In this document: in pieces, positions 13,740-23,096 of the stretch
Layout: each line of letters opens with the position of its first letter
How positions within the stretch are numbered: position 1 is the stretch's first letter
Assembly: GCA_045603225.1 (NCBI GenBank)
Contig: JAZULT010000018.1
Span: 1 to 64,000, forward strand
Source of the DNA: RGIG9115 sp045603225
Lineage (GTDB): Bacteria > Bacillota > Clostridia > UBA1381
Direction of reading: 5' to 3'
Length of the DNA stretch: 64,000 nt
The notes under the pieces: generated by a model
What the model was told of the DNA's origin: nothing
What the model saw: only the letters and a program-made list of their open reading frames with translations
Database searches by the model: none
Made by a program: the position numbers and the translations under genes

Positions 13740-16247
13740 TTAAAAACCTCGTTGTTCTGTTCGGTTTATTATATCATCTTGTAAAGATTTTGACAAGGTT
13801 GTAAACAACGCACTGTAGCCTGCAACTCTTACAACAAGACTCTTATAATTTTCAGGGTGCTTCTGAGCATCTATAAGCGTTTCACGGCTTACGACATTGA
13901 ACTGCATATGACTTCCCTTGCGGTCAAAGTAACCTCTTATAAGATTTATAAAGCTGTCAATCCCCGAAGCACCTTCAAGTGCCGCAGGATGGAACTTCAT
14001 ATTAAAGAGTGTTCCGTTTGAAGCTATATAATGGTCAAGTCTCGATACGGAGTTCGCAGAAGCCGTAGGACCGTTTATATCCTTGCCTGCCGAAGGGCTT
14101 ACACCATCAGCAACAGGTGTATGCGCATATCTTCCGTCAGGCGTTGCTCCTGTCTGCGCACCGAGCGGTACGTTTGCAGAAACAGGATAAAGTCCTGCCT
14201 GATACATGCCGCCTCTTGGGTTTTTGTACTTTTCAAGCGGTCTTGTATATGTATAGGCAACGTCTCTTGCGAATGCGTCAACTTCTTCTATGTCATTTCC
14301 AAATTTCGGTACTTCATTAAGCATATCACGGATTCGTGAATGTTCGGAGCTTCCGCCTTCGGAAACCTTCTTATATATATCTTTTATCTGTTCTTCGTTT
14401 ACCTGAACGCCGCTTGCGGCAAGCTGTTTTACTATCTCAACAGTTGTATCCGTTGCCGAGCCGTCATCCTTTCCGAAGTTATGTTCAAGTGCGGATTTAA
14501 GCTGTTTCATTGTGATTTTCTTCTCATCAAACACAAGCTTTTTAACAGCATAGAGCGAGTCTGCCATATTGGCAACACCGAATCCCTGAGGGCCTGTGAA
14601 ATTATAAACAGCTCCGCCCTCCTGCATTGATTTTCCTTTTGCTATACAGTCATCTATCATTGACGATACAAACGGAAGCGGACATCTTACTCCGTGCGCT
14701 GTATCAATAGCATTATCGGCATTTACAAGAAGCTCTATCATGTAATCCATCTGCTTTTTATATGCGTCATAGAACTCTTCAAAGGTACTCATGCGTTCAA
14801 CATCGCCTGTCTGAATACTTATCTGCTCGCCGTTATCGACTCCGTTTGAGAACACAAGCTCAAGCGGTCTGCACATATTGAAGAATGCCGCATCATGCCA
14901 GCCGTCCGTTTTACCTGATTTCTGAGGCTCAACACAGCCTATTATATTGTAGTCTCTTGCATCGGCAAGTGTAAGGCCGCGGCTTACAAGCGACGGAATA
15001 ATCACTTCGTCATTATAGTACGCAGGAAGTCCGATACCTGTTTTTGTGAGCTCTGCTGCATGAGCCATAAGCTCGTACGGGGTTCCGTTCCATACTCTTA
15101 CCGAGAGTGACGGCTGAGGAAGATTAACGTGCATTGATGCCGTTATACACATAAACGAAAGGTCGTTTGTTGTGTCGTTTCCTTCTTCGTCCTGACCTCC
15201 GACAATAAGGTTCTGGAACAGACTGTAGCCCGCAAAGCCTTCTGCAGAAGCCGCATCACGTACCTTGTTAAGGTCGTTAAGCTTTACCCATATACAGTCA
15301 ATAAGCTCCTGAGCCTGCTCACGTGTTATAACGCCCTTGTCAAGGTCGTTTTTATAGTAAGGGTACATATATCTGTCAAAACGTCCCGGTGAAATTGAGT
15401 GTCCGCTCGATTCCGTCTGAATGAGCATCTGAACAAACCAGAACGACTGACAGGCTTCATAGAAGCTCTTTGCACCGTTTTCGGGAACTCTGTCACAGTT
15501 TCTTGAAATCTGCATAAGCTCCTTTTTACGTGTTTCATCACCACATGCTTCAGCCATTTCAGCGGCTAATCTTGCATAACGCTTTGCATAATGAATTGCC
15601 GCATCACAGCACTCTATAACACTTTCAAGAAATGCCGAACGTGCGGAATAATCACCGTCACCCGGACGGCAGTTTGAGAGTGCCTTTTTAGCCTTTTTTG
15701 AAATTCCGGAAAAACCTATTCTCAGAACCTCATCATATTTAACCGTAAAATGACCTACTCCGTTATAGAAGTAATTACCCGGAGTGAAAATATTATGCTC
15801 TATTGCACGAAGTGCTTCGGGCGCCATATAAGCCGTAGCAAGCTCGCTTGTGGTTTTGCCTTTCCAGTATTTGAAGCATTCGCTGAGTCTTACCTTTGTT
15901 TCTTCCGATATGTAAAACGGGTCTGCGCTTCTTGTTTCAAGAGTATCAAACTCCGATTCAAGCCATTCAAAAGAATACTCAGGAAACGCCTGACAGCTTC
16001 TCGGCTTTATTGCATTTGAACCTACTACAAGTTCATTGTCTCTTATTATAATAGGTAAGCTTTCACAGATATCCCTGAAAGCATGAGCACGTCTTTTTAT
16101 AATCGGCTCACATTCGCTTTTCTTATACGATTCCGTAAGGATAACAGCTCTGTCCGCTTCAACCTGAGGCATTTCGGCAAACAATGCTTCTTTAAGCTTA
16201 TCTATACGGTCACTTTTGGCAACCTGTTCTTTATAAAACTTTTCCAT
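13740..16247 (-). CDS. Glycyl radical propanediol dehydratase (B12-independent)
   Basis: The signature enzyme of the locus. The chosen start (16247, behind AAAGGCAG) gives 835 residues; a longer frame to 16493 has a hydrophobic, unlikely N-terminus and runs over the promoter. The thiyl cysteine lies in GCVEPQ (Cys438) and the radical glycine in RVAGYSA (Gly810). GCVEP with GKTDGWHDAAFFN fits the dehydratase branch (propanediol, glycerol, choline lyase) rather than pyruvate formate-lyase. With the aldolase downstream, 1,2-propanediol to propanal is the best call; glycerol dehydration is the main alternative. Confidence 0.92.
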   Translation of the reverse strand: MEKFYKEQVAKSDRIDKLKEALFAEMPQVEADRAVILTESYKKSECEPIIKRRAHAFRDICESLPIIIRDNELVVGSNAIKPRSCQAFPEYSFEWLESEFDTLETRSADPFYISEETKVRLSECFKYWKGKTTSELATAYMAPEALRAIEHNIFTPGNYFYNGVGHFTVKYDEVLRIGFSGISKKAKKALSNCRPGDGDYSARSAFLESVIECCDAAIHYAKRYARLAAEMAEACGDETRKKELMQISRNCDRVPENGAKSFYEACQSFWFVQMLIQTESSGHSISPGRFDRYMYPYYKNDLDKGVITREQAQELIDCIWVKLNDLNKVRDAASAEGFAGYSLFQNLIVGGQDEEGNDTTNDLSFMCITASMHVNLPQPSLSVRVWNGTPYELMAHAAELTKTGIGLPAYYNDEVIIPSLVSRGLTLADARDYNIIGCVEPQKSGKTDGWHDAAFFNMCRPLELVFSNGVDNGEQISIQTGDVERMSTFEEFYDAYKKQMDYMIELLVNADNAIDTAHGVRCPLPFVSSMIDDCIAKGKSMQEGGAVYNFTGPQGFGVANMADSLYAVKKLVFDEKKITMKQLKSALEHNFGKDDGSATDTTVEIVKQLAASGVQVNEEQIKDIYKKVSEGGSSEHSRIRDMLNEVPKFGNDIEEVDAFARDVAYTYTRPLEKYKNPRGGMYQAGLYPVSANVPLGAQTGATPDGRYAHTPVADGVSPSAGKDINGPTASANSVSRLDHYIASNGTLFNMKFHPAALEGASGIDSFINLIRGYFDRKGSHMQFNVVSRETLIDAQKHPENYKSLVVRVAGYSALFTTLSKSLQDDIINRTEQRGF

Positions 16248-16302
16248 ATAAATCTGCCTTTCATATAAGATAAAAGTTAGAAAACAAAAACAATACATTT
16301 TA

Positions 16303-16331
16303 ATTATATACCATAAAAAAAGAAAAGTCAA
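16303..16331 (-). promoter_or_regulatory. Promoter of the GRE operon
   Basis: On the minus strand TTGACT (16331-16326), 17 nt, TATAAT (16308-16303), 55 nt before the GRE start. Just upstream (plus 16369-16389) is an AGATTTTcaaAAATCT-type inverted repeat in an A/T-rich stretch that may bind a regulator. Confidence 0.8.
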
Positions 16332-16475
16332 TAGTTTTTCCAAAAAAATAAACAAAAAACACAGAAAATAAAAGATTTTCAAAAATCTCCGTATTAGTTT
16401 AACCATAAAAATGCATAATATGAAATAGACAAACTTGCCATATTCAACAAAGTTTGTTAAATCCACTTTACAAAC

Positions 16476-16504
16476 TTGACATTTTACGCACACTTTGTTA
16501 TAAT
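16476..16504 (+). promoter_or_regulatory. Promoter of the first DUF4143 ATPase gene
   Basis: TTGACA (16476-16481), 17 nt, TATAAT (16499-16504), 30 nt before the start. An ACAAACTTGMCATWTT unit occurs twice about 40 nt apart (near 16430 and 16470), with AACAAAGTTTGTT between them, giving possible operator half-sites. It is divergent from the GRE promoter. Confidence 0.8.
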
Positions 16505-16534
16505 CATTATATAAACTTTCGGGATGGTGAATTT

Positions 16535-17725
16535 ATGATACCAAGAGATAATTATATGAATCTTTTAATATCTTTCAGAGACAAACAACTTATAAAAGTT
16601 GTAACAGGTATCCGAAGATGCGGAAAATCAACTCTATACGAAATATACAGAGATTATCTGAAAAGCACAGGTATACCGGATAATCAGATTATATCAATAA
16701 ATCTTGAAAATCCTGAATATGACGAAATCAGAAGCGCGCGTGACCTTTACGATTATGTAAACGAAAAACTCGTTCAGGATAAAATGAACTACGTTTTTCT
16801 CGATGAAGTGCAGAAAATTATAAACTTTCAGGAAGCTTGCGACGGATTGTATATAAACAAAAACGTAGACCTGTATATAACCGGCTCAAATGCCAATATC
16901 CTTTCAGGCGAGCTTGCAACACTTCTTTCAGGGAGATATGTGGAAATAAAGATGCTTCCTCTGTCTTTCAGGGAGTTCATTGCCGGATTAAATGACAAAA
17001 CGGATTTGTCAAGGAAATACCGTGAATATATTGAAAACGGTTCGTTCCCGTATATATTGGAGCTGGAAGGAAAAAAAGCTAAATCCATATATCTTGAGGG
17101 CATATACAATTCCGTTGTCCTTAAAGATATTGTATCAAGAAAAAAAATTCTCGATGTTCCGGTGTTGGAAAATGTCATTCGTTTTATATTTGATAACATT
17201 GGCAATCCGACATCAGCAACAAAAATCGCAAACGCTCTGACATCATCAGGGAGCAAAACAAGTGTCAGCACCGTAGAAAACTATCTGAGAGCTTTACAGG
17301 AAAGTTTTATTATCTACAAATCAGAACGTTATGACATAAAAGGCAAACAACTTCTTGAAACCGGCGGAAAGTATTACGTTGCAGATATTGGTCTGAGATA
17401 CTATCTGCTCGGAACAAAAAGAGCAGACAGAGGACATATTCTTGAAAATATTGTTTATCTGGAACTGCTCAGGCGAGGATATGAGGTATGCGTCGGAAAG
17501 CTGGGAACATCAGAAGTTGATTTCATCGCTACAAACGACGAGGGAATTGAATATTATCAGGTTGCCTACACGGTAGCAGACGACACAACGCTTGAAAGAG
17601 AATTGAAACCCCTTGACAGTATAACTGACCATAACCCCAAATATCTTCTTACCATGGACGACGAACCACTTACATCACATAATGGTATAAAACAAATAAA
17701 TGTGCTCGACTGGCTTTTAAATTAA
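16535..17725 (+). CDS. AAA-type ATPase with DUF4143 C-terminal domain
   Basis: The 396-residue protein has Walker A GIRRCGKST near residue 23, Walker B FLDEVQK near 89, the sensor-like TGSNA near 120 and a C-terminal DUF4143 region ending in an SEVDFIA nuclease-like motif. These archaeal-like ATPases are common in gut Firmicutes and Bacteroidetes, often in accessory regions; their function is unknown. A paralogue lies at 55736. The start at 16535 sits 30 nt past a consensus promoter. It is a single gene divergent from the microcompartment locus. Confidence 0.88.
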   Translation: MIPRDNYMNLLISFRDKQLIKVVTGIRRCGKSTLYEIYRDYLKSTGIPDNQIISINLENPEYDEIRSARDLYDYVNEKLVQDKMNYVFLDEVQKIINFQEACDGLYINKNVDLYITGSNANILSGELATLLSGRYVEIKMLPLSFREFIAGLNDKTDLSRKYREYIENGSFPYILELEGKKAKSIYLEGIYNSVVLKDIVSRKKILDVPVLENVIRFIFDNIGNPTSATKIANALTSSGSKTSVSTVENYLRALQESFIIYKSERYDIKGKQLLETGGKYYVADIGLRYYLLGTKRADRGHILENIVYLELLRRGYEVCVGKLGTSEVDFIATNDEGIEYYQVAYTVADDTTLERELKPLDSITDHNPKYLLTMDDEPLTSHNGIKQINVLDWLLN

Positions 17726-17775
17726 AATAACTTAAATGATGTATAATGAGAAAAACGAAAGGGGATTTTACAAAA

Positions 17776-18561
17776 ATGAAAGCAAAAGCATTGATAGAAA
17801 AGCTTTTTTTATCAGCTACAGAAAAAGATTTATCGAAGGGATGCGACCAACTGATAGCAGGAAATCCGGAAGCTGAGGTTTCCAAAGTCGCAGTGACTAT
17901 GTTCGCAACTCCGAATATAATAAAGCAGGCACACGAATGGGGCGCAGAGCTTATTATCACTCACGAACCCACTTTTTACGACCATCTTGACAGAAAAGAA
18001 GATGAGAAAATCCAGAACGAAAAAAGAAAGCTGATTGACGACTTAAACATGACAATTTACAGATACCACGATCATCCCCATGCTGCGGTACATGATGAAA
18101 TAGCGGCAGGAGAAATCGAAAAAATGAATTTTGACTGCGACATAGAATTTACTAAAACATTTGACCTTCTTCGTATGCATCTTAAAAAGCCGATGACACC
18201 TGTTGAGGTTGCATCACAAATCGAAAAGAACCTTAATATAAAACACGTCCGTATATGCGGAACACGTGATTTGCCATGCAGCGAAATATCAGGAATGTTC
18301 GGTACACCGGGCGGTCTTATGGAAGAGCTTCAAAGCGACGAATGTGAAATCCTTATCGTCGGTGAAGCATGTGAATGGTCTCTTGCTGAATACGCACGTG
18401 ACTGTGCTGAGCTCGGACACAAAAAAGCTCTCCTTATTCTCGGACATGCGGGCTCAGAACGTGACGGAATGATGTGGGTAACAGAAAAATTCGCAAAATT
18501 AATTCCCGAAATAAGCTTCAGATATTTCGAATGTGGTGAAGTGTACACCTATACAGAATGA
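17776..18561 (+). CDS. Nif3-like dinuclear metal-centre protein
   Basis: This 261-residue protein belongs to the NIF3/YqfO family. It has the GAELIITHEPTFYD metal-binding motif near residue 56, HDHPHAAVHDEI near 98, and the C-terminal ILGHAGSERDGM motif near 223 that supplies more metal ligands. NIF3 proteins hold two metal ions, and some have GTP cyclohydrolase-like or phosphatase-like activity; the physiological role is unclear. The start at 17776 follows AAAGGGGAT; a 10-codon longer frame exists. Confidence 0.88.
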   Translation: MKAKALIEKLFLSATEKDLSKGCDQLIAGNPEAEVSKVAVTMFATPNIIKQAHEWGAELIITHEPTFYDHLDRKEDEKIQNEKRKLIDDLNMTIYRYHDHPHAAVHDEIAAGEIEKMNFDCDIEFTKTFDLLRMHLKKPMTPVEVASQIEKNLNIKHVRICGTRDLPCSEISGMFGTPGGLMEELQSDECEILIVGEACEWSLAEYARDCAELGHKKALLILGHAGSERDGMMWVTEKFAKLIPEISFRYFECGEVYTYTE

Positions 18562-18626
18562 CATTTTATGCGCTACTTGCACATTAAATGGCTAAATCCG
18601 ACCCGAAAAAAATCTTCCTGAAAGGA

Positions 18627-18655
18627 TTGACAAACTATCATTGTAATGATATAAT
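18627..18655 (+). promoter_or_regulatory. Promoter with a perfect palindromic operator
   Basis: TTGACA (18627-18632), 17 nt, TATAAT (18650-18655). TATCATTGTAATGATA (18638-18653) is a perfect 7-bp palindrome with a 2-bp centre in the spacer, and a further CATCGTAATGAT half copy lies about 15 nt downstream of the -10 box. This arrangement suits autoregulation by the HTH protein encoded second in the operon. Confidence 0.8.
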
Positions 18656-18690
18656 AATATTGTAACATCGTAATGATACAGGAGGTATAT

Positions 18691-19389
18691 ATGAATACAA
18701 TGACTTTATTGCACGGAACTGACCACATTATAGAGGTGCCGGATATAAATATAGGAAATAAACATAATGATTACGGAAAAGGCTTTTACTGCACACGCTC
18801 AGAGGAAATGGCAAAGGAATGGGCTTGCAAGCAAAACACAGACGGATTTATCAATCGTTATGAATTAAATACAGAAGGACTTAAAATCTTAAATTTAATG
18901 GACGGAAATCATACTGTTTTGAATTGGATTGCGCTGCTACTTAAATATCGCACATTTAAGCTGAGTTCCGAAATTGCCGTTGATGCAAGGGATTATATTA
19001 TAGAGCATTATTCTGTTGACACATCAAGCTATGATGTGATTGTTGGTTATCGTGCTGATGATTCATATTTTCGATATGCAGAGAGCTTTGTATCAAACGG
19101 ACTTCCGCTTCGCGGCTTAAATCAGGCATTAAAGCTCGGCAAGCTTGGAGAACAGACTGTTTTGGTATCGCAAAAAGCATTTGAACAGATTAATTTTACA
19201 GACGCATCCCCTGTTGATAGGAGCATATACTATCCAAAATTTCTTGACAGAGATACGACAGCAAGAAAAACATACCGTCAGGAAATCAAAAAAAGCAAAT
19301 CCTACCGAAATGATATTTTTGTAATGGATATACTGAGAGAGGAGCTGAAAAATGATGACCCACGCATACAGCGAATTATATTTGAATGA
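18691..19389 (+). CDS. DUF3990 protein, ADP-ribosyltransferase-like putative toxin
   Basis: The 232-residue protein starts TMTLLHGTDHIIEVPDI and has NDYGKGFYCTRSEEMAKEWA near residues 26-45, the HG-T and G-FY-T pattern of DUF3990 and ART-fold toxins. The C-terminal half is a wider DUF3990-type region with no transmembrane segment. It is followed, with a 38-nt overlap, by a helix-turn-helix gene, and shares its promoter and palindromic operator. This is the layout of a toxin-antitoxin operon; toxicity is inferred, not shown. The start follows an ideal AGGAGGT site. Confidence 0.78.
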   Translation: MNTMTLLHGTDHIIEVPDINIGNKHNDYGKGFYCTRSEEMAKEWACKQNTDGFINRYELNTEGLKILNLMDGNHTVLNWIALLLKYRTFKLSSEIAVDARDYIIEHYSVDTSSYDVIVGYRADDSYFRYAESFVSNGLPLRGLNQALKLGKLGEQTVLVSQKAFEQINFTDASPVDRSIYYPKFLDRDTTARKTYRQEIKKSKSYRNDIFVMDILREELKNDDPRIQRIIFE

Positions 19390-20002
19390 TGCAAAGGAAT
19401 GTCTTGCAGATATGCTTGACTATGCCATAAACGACTGCGGTTTTAAAGCAGATTGGATTGCTTCGCTCTTTGTTACAACGGGATATGCACAAAAATTTGA
19501 AATCGGAAATCCTGCTGTACTTTCGGGAATGTCGGGTGTAGAGCTTGCCCGTGAAATTATAAAAAAAGCGTATAAGGATAAAAAAATACCCACCGCTATA
19601 AACAGCCAAGATGCTTCTCCCGAATATTGGTCAGGCTGGGCACTTGCTGAATATCAGTGGGCTTCGGGACACCGCTTCAAGGATATTTTTGAGCGCGTTC
19701 CGCTGTCTGAAATTATTAATATGTATTCCGTATATCACGAAATGGATATAACACAGTTTATAGACAGTATGGAGAGCTTTTATAACAAAACCGAGCTTGA
19801 AACAAAGCTGAAACGCATCCGTGAAAGCAGAGGAATATCACAGTCCGAGCTTTCCGAAATGTCGGGCGTTAAACTCCGTTCAATCCAAATGTATGAACAA
19901 AAAGTCAATGACATTGACAAAGCACAAGCTCAAACCCTTTACAAAATCTCCCGTGTTCTCGGTTGTAATATTGAAGATATACTTGAAAATCCTATGAAGT
20001 AA
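19352..20002 (+). CDS. HTH protein, putative antitoxin partner of DUF3990
   Basis: The 216-residue protein has a helical N-terminal part resembling DUF3791-type partners (about 1-140) and a C-terminal Xre-type helix-turn-helix (KLKRIRESRGISQSELSEMSGVK near 151-175). It overlaps the preceding DUF3990 gene by 38 nt. Antitoxins with a DNA-binding part usually repress their own operon, which fits the palindrome inside the promoter. Two adjacent ATG codons (19352, 19355) follow GAGAGGAG; either could be used. Confidence 0.78.
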   Translation: MMTHAYSELYLNDAKECLADMLDYAINDCGFKADWIASLFVTTGYAQKFEIGNPAVLSGMSGVELAREIIKKAYKDKKIPTAINSQDASPEYWSGWALAEYQWASGHRFKDIFERVPLSEIINMYSVYHEMDITQFIDSMESFYNKTELETKLKRIRESRGISQSELSEMSGVKLRSIQMYEQKVNDIDKAQAQTLYKISRVLGCNIEDILENPMK

Positions 20003-20030
20003 GGAAACCTGTTCAAAGGGGATTTTAGTT

Positions 20031-21470
20031 TTAATTTTCTTCTTCGGTAAAGTATGCTCTTCCCGTAAACGCCTTGAACGCTTCGTCGAGCTGGTCATCA
20101 GACATAACTTCAAGCTCACCGAAAACGTTGCTTATAGTAGTCTGGGTATTAATATCAAGAACACCGTACGGATATAGATTATTATCCTGCTGGAACAATT
20201 TTATCGCTTCCGTAAGCTCGCTGTCAAAATAATCGTCAATATCTCCATTATAGTACATCATAAGATAAAGTCTTTCCTTTGCGGCACGAACATTGACATC
20301 AGTATCGCCTTCAAACCATTTCTGTTTCTGAGTAAATGACGTATACTTCTTTGTGTCGATTTCAGTTCTTTTGTTTTCTATTTCAAAATCAGGAGTTATT
20401 CCCACATCTTGGATACTGTTTCCGTCACGTGTTTCATACTGTCCGACAGTAAGCTTGAAAACTGAACCGTTTGAAAGAGGGAAAGTCGTCTGTATTACAC
20501 CTTTTCCGTAGGTTTCTGTTCCGTAAAGCTTTCCGGCACCTGACTCCTGCAGTGCACTCGCAAGAATTTCAGCCGCACTTGCTGTATGCTCGTCCACCAA
20601 TACATTAAATTTGTATTTAGTTGTTTTTAATTCAGAATAGAAATCTTTGTTCATAAAAGGCTGTCTGTATCTTGTACTGATTATCTTACCTTCCGGAACT
20701 ATCATTTTTGCAATATCAACAGCACAGCTGAGATATCCGCCGCCGTTACCTCTGAGGTCAAGAATTATATTTGTTATTCCGTCTGCATCTACCTTGTCAA
20801 GAGTTTCCTTAAACTCAGATGCTGTGTGGTTAGACATATCAACAATCTGAATATACGCAACTTCGTCATCAAGCTTTGAATAAATAACCGTACTGTTATT
20901 AACCTCAGCACGTGTAATGGTATAAGTAAACTCTTCACTGCCGCGAAGCACGGTAACGTTTACAGTCGTTCCAAGCTCTCCGACAATCATATTACGTACA
21001 AAATTAAGGCTTTCGCCCTTTACATCAACACCGTTGACCTTTGAAATTTTATCGCCCGGCTCAATTCCTGCCTTAAGTGAAGGACTGTCAGCAGTAAAGC
21101 CTGTCACTTCAACATAGTCCTCACGTTTTTCTATACTTACGCCAATTCCGTAAAATGTTCTGTTGATATCATTCACGAATCCCTGATACTCCTCAGCCGT
21201 GAAAAATTCACTGTACGGATCAAGAGATGACAGCATATCTTTTAAAATCGCAACAAGCTTTTCATCGTCACCGTCAAGGTACTTCGAAAGTGCTCTTACC
21301 ATTATATCAAAGTCATCCAACGAATCATCTATATAATAGGTTGCTATATAACCTGCAACCTGTTCAAATACGTCATATTCCTCACTTGGTACAAACTCAG
21401 CAAACGCATTACTTCCCGTGAGAAATAACGTTACTGCCGAAAGTATGGCAGTTAATCTTTTTTTAATCAT
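20031..21470 (-). CDS. S41 carboxyl-terminal processing protease (CtpA type)
   Basis: A secreted or membrane-anchored protease of 479 residues. It has an N-terminal signal segment (MIKKRLTAILSAVTLFLTGS, residues 1-20), a PDZ domain (about 85-170), the S41 catalytic region with the Ser in HTASAAEILASAL and the Lys in GKGVIQ, and a C-terminal peptidoglycan-binding-like domain (about 390-450). The start at 21470 follows AAGGAGAGGAA and overlaps the DUF1934 stop by 8 nt. Operon order ddl, DUF1934, protease suggests a cell-envelope role. Confidence 0.92.
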   Translation of the reverse strand: MIKKRLTAILSAVTLFLTGSNAFAEFVPSEEYDVFEQVAGYIATYYIDDSLDDFDIMVRALSKYLDGDDEKLVAILKDMLSSLDPYSEFFTAEEYQGFVNDINRTFYGIGVSIEKREDYVEVTGFTADSPSLKAGIEPGDKISKVNGVDVKGESLNFVRNMIVGELGTTVNVTVLRGSEEFTYTITRAEVNNSTVIYSKLDDEVAYIQIVDMSNHTASEFKETLDKVDADGITNIILDLRGNGGGYLSCAVDIAKMIVPEGKIISTRYRQPFMNKDFYSELKTTKYKFNVLVDEHTASAAEILASALQESGAGKLYGTETYGKGVIQTTFPLSNGSVFKLTVGQYETRDGNSIQDVGITPDFEIENKRTEIDTKKYTSFTQKQKWFEGDTDVNVRAAKERLYLMMYYNGDIDDYFDSELTEAIKLFQQDNNLYPYGVLDINTQTTISNVFGELEVMSDDQLDEAFKAFTGRAYFTEEEN

Positions 21471-21900
21471 GTTCCTCTCCTTGAATTGTAATAACAACAT
21501 TATTCTCAAAATCCTGTCCTGCAAGAGACATTCTGTAATCAAGACAGATTTTGCCGCCGTTTTCATCAAGAGCAGTAAGAACTCTTGACGGCTTAATCAC
21601 CATAGGCATTTCACCGTACGGCATCTTGTAAACTGTTTTATATACCTTACCGCTTTCATACACAAGCCGTGTACTGTAAGTGCCGTTACGGCATATTTCG
21701 ACCTTGCCGTAGGTCGCATGCACAACAGTTTTTATATTCTTGTCAAGCGTATCCGAAGTTTCATCATAGTATATGTGAAATGTATCGTTTTTAAAGAACA
21801 TCTTACCACTGTATTTATTCACATAACTCGTTTTATCACCGTCAGAAGCCTGAACTGTTTTTATTTCAATTTCTACATTCTTCGAAAAATTTTCCATCAC
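21463..21900 (-). CDS. DUF1934 beta-barrel protein (YwiB-like)
   Basis: This small protein of 145 residues is predicted to be almost all beta strand and matches the DUF1934 family (calycin-like fold). A marker is KPSRVLTALDENGGKICLDYRMSL near residues 102-125. It lies between D-alanine ligase and an S41 protease, with a 4-nt ATGA overlap on the ligase side and 8 nt on the protease side. Its biochemical function is not known. Confidence 0.85.
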   Translation of the reverse strand: MMENFSKNVEIEIKTVQASDGDKTSYVNKYSGKMFFKNDTFHIYYDETSDTLDKNIKTVVHATYGKVEICRNGTYSTRLVYESGKVYKTVYKMPYGEMPMVIKPSRVLTALDENGGKICLDYRMSLAGQDFENNVVITIQGEEHD

Positions 21901-22958
21901 TTCTGTCTGCTCTCCGCAAGCTCTATCAATTTATCAAGAAGCTCTGCATATTCAATCCCTGCAGCTGCCCACAGCTTAGGATACATGCTGATACTCGTAA
22001 ATCCGGGCATTGTATTGATTTCGTTAAGGATTATCTTATTATCGCTGTATCTTACAAAGAAATCGACTCTCGACAAGCCGGAACCGTCAAGAGCTTTAAA
22101 TGCCTTCACGGCATACTCCTTGATTGCGGCTCTGATTTCAGGCGAAACATCTGCCGGAATCTGAAGCTTTGTTGTACCGCTTTTATATTTTGCATCGAAA
22201 TCGTAAAACTCAACTTCGGGAATAATCTCTCCGACTTCTCCTGCTTTCGGCTCTTTGTTTCCGAGAACGGAACACTCAACCTCATGCCCGTCAATATTCT
22301 CTTCAACGAGAACCTTTCTTCCGAACTCAAGAGCATATCTTATAGCCTTGTCAAGTGCTTCTCTGTCAGATGCCTTGCCGACACCGACAGACGAGCCTGT
22401 AGATGCTGGCTTTACGAAACACGGATATCCGAGCTTCGCTTCAATCTCTTTAATTTTCAAATCAACATCATCAACATCAGTAACCGTTACCCAGTCCGCC
22501 TGAGGTATTCCCGCATCTGAGAACACAATTTTTGTAAGTGTTTTATCCATACCGTTGGCACTTGCCGCAACGCCCATACCGACATATTTTATTCCGCTCA
22601 GCTCAAACAGTCCCTGAATAGTACCGTCCTCACCGTATTCTCCGTGAAGAACAGGGAATATCACGTCGATTTTTATTGTTTTTATTCCGTCAACATCCCA
22701 TACGAGAATACCACCATCTGAAGTGTCGGGTGAGATAACAGCTTTTTTCAGGCAGTTGGATTTGTTTTTCCAGTCACCGCTTTCAATACTGTCTACATCT
22801 CCCGTATAAAGATACCATTTACCGTCCTTTGTGATTCCTATTGTATGTATATCGTATTTGCTTCTGTCAAGATTTCTGATAACAGAGGAAGCCGAAATGC
22901 ATGAGATGTCATGCTCAGGTGATTTTCCTCCGAAAATAACACAAATAATTTTTTTCAT
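21897..22958 (-). CDS. ddl: D-alanine--D-alanine ligase
   Basis: An ATP-grasp enzyme of peptidoglycan synthesis, 353 residues. Motifs are FGGKSPEHDIS (9-19), HGEYGEDGTIQG (near 102), the ATP-grasp FVKPASTGSSVGV (near 186), the omega-loop EFYDFDAKYKSG (near 250) and the metal-binding ILNEINTMPGFT (near 312). The Tyr in DAKY is that of normal dipeptide ligases rather than the D-lactate-selective VanA type, so ordinary Ddl function is expected. A promoter lies at 23007-23035, followed by short AATAGG-like tandem repeats in the leader. Confidence 0.94.
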   Translation of the reverse strand: MKKIICVIFGGKSPEHDISCISASSVIRNLDRSKYDIHTIGITKDGKWYLYTGDVDSIESGDWKNKSNCLKKAVISPDTSDGGILVWDVDGIKTIKIDVIFPVLHGEYGEDGTIQGLFELSGIKYVGMGVAASANGMDKTLTKIVFSDAGIPQADWVTVTDVDDVDLKIKEIEAKLGYPCFVKPASTGSSVGVGKASDREALDKAIRYALEFGRKVLVEENIDGHEVECSVLGNKEPKAGEVGEIIPEVEFYDFDAKYKSGTTKLQIPADVSPEIRAAIKEYAVKAFKALDGSGLSRVDFFVRYSDNKIILNEINTMPGFTSISMYPKLWAAAGIEYAELLDKLIELAESRQK

Positions 22959-23006
22959 AATACTCTTCCTTACTTATTCACTATTCCCTATTACCTATTA
23001 CTTATT

Positions 23007-23035
23007 ATAATACTACCTTTTTATAAAAATTTCAA
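23007..23035 (-). promoter_or_regulatory. Promoter of the ddl operon
   Basis: On the minus strand TTGAAA (23035-23030), 17 nt, TATTAT (23012-23007). The transcript leader holds short tandem units such as AATAGGTAATAGGGAATAG, a low-complexity repeat of unknown meaning. Confidence 0.7.
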
Positions 23036-23064
23036 GTCTTTTTGAGTAAATTAATAAAAAATTT

Positions 23065-23094
23065 AAAAACAGGAGTTTTCGCACTCCTGTTTTT
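23065..23094. terminator. Intrinsic terminator after the zinc-ribbon gene
   Basis: AAAAACAGGAG and CTCCTGTTTTT form a stem with a six-base loop 3 nt past the stop codon. It is symmetric, so it may also stop readthrough from the plus strand. Confidence 0.85.
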
Positions 23095-23096
23095 AA

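Noticed and set aside
13740..16493. A 917-residue GRE starting at 16493
   Set aside because: The extra 82 residues are hydrophobic and low in complexity, and they overlap the GRE promoter. A ribosome site and a family-like N-terminus place the start at 16247.
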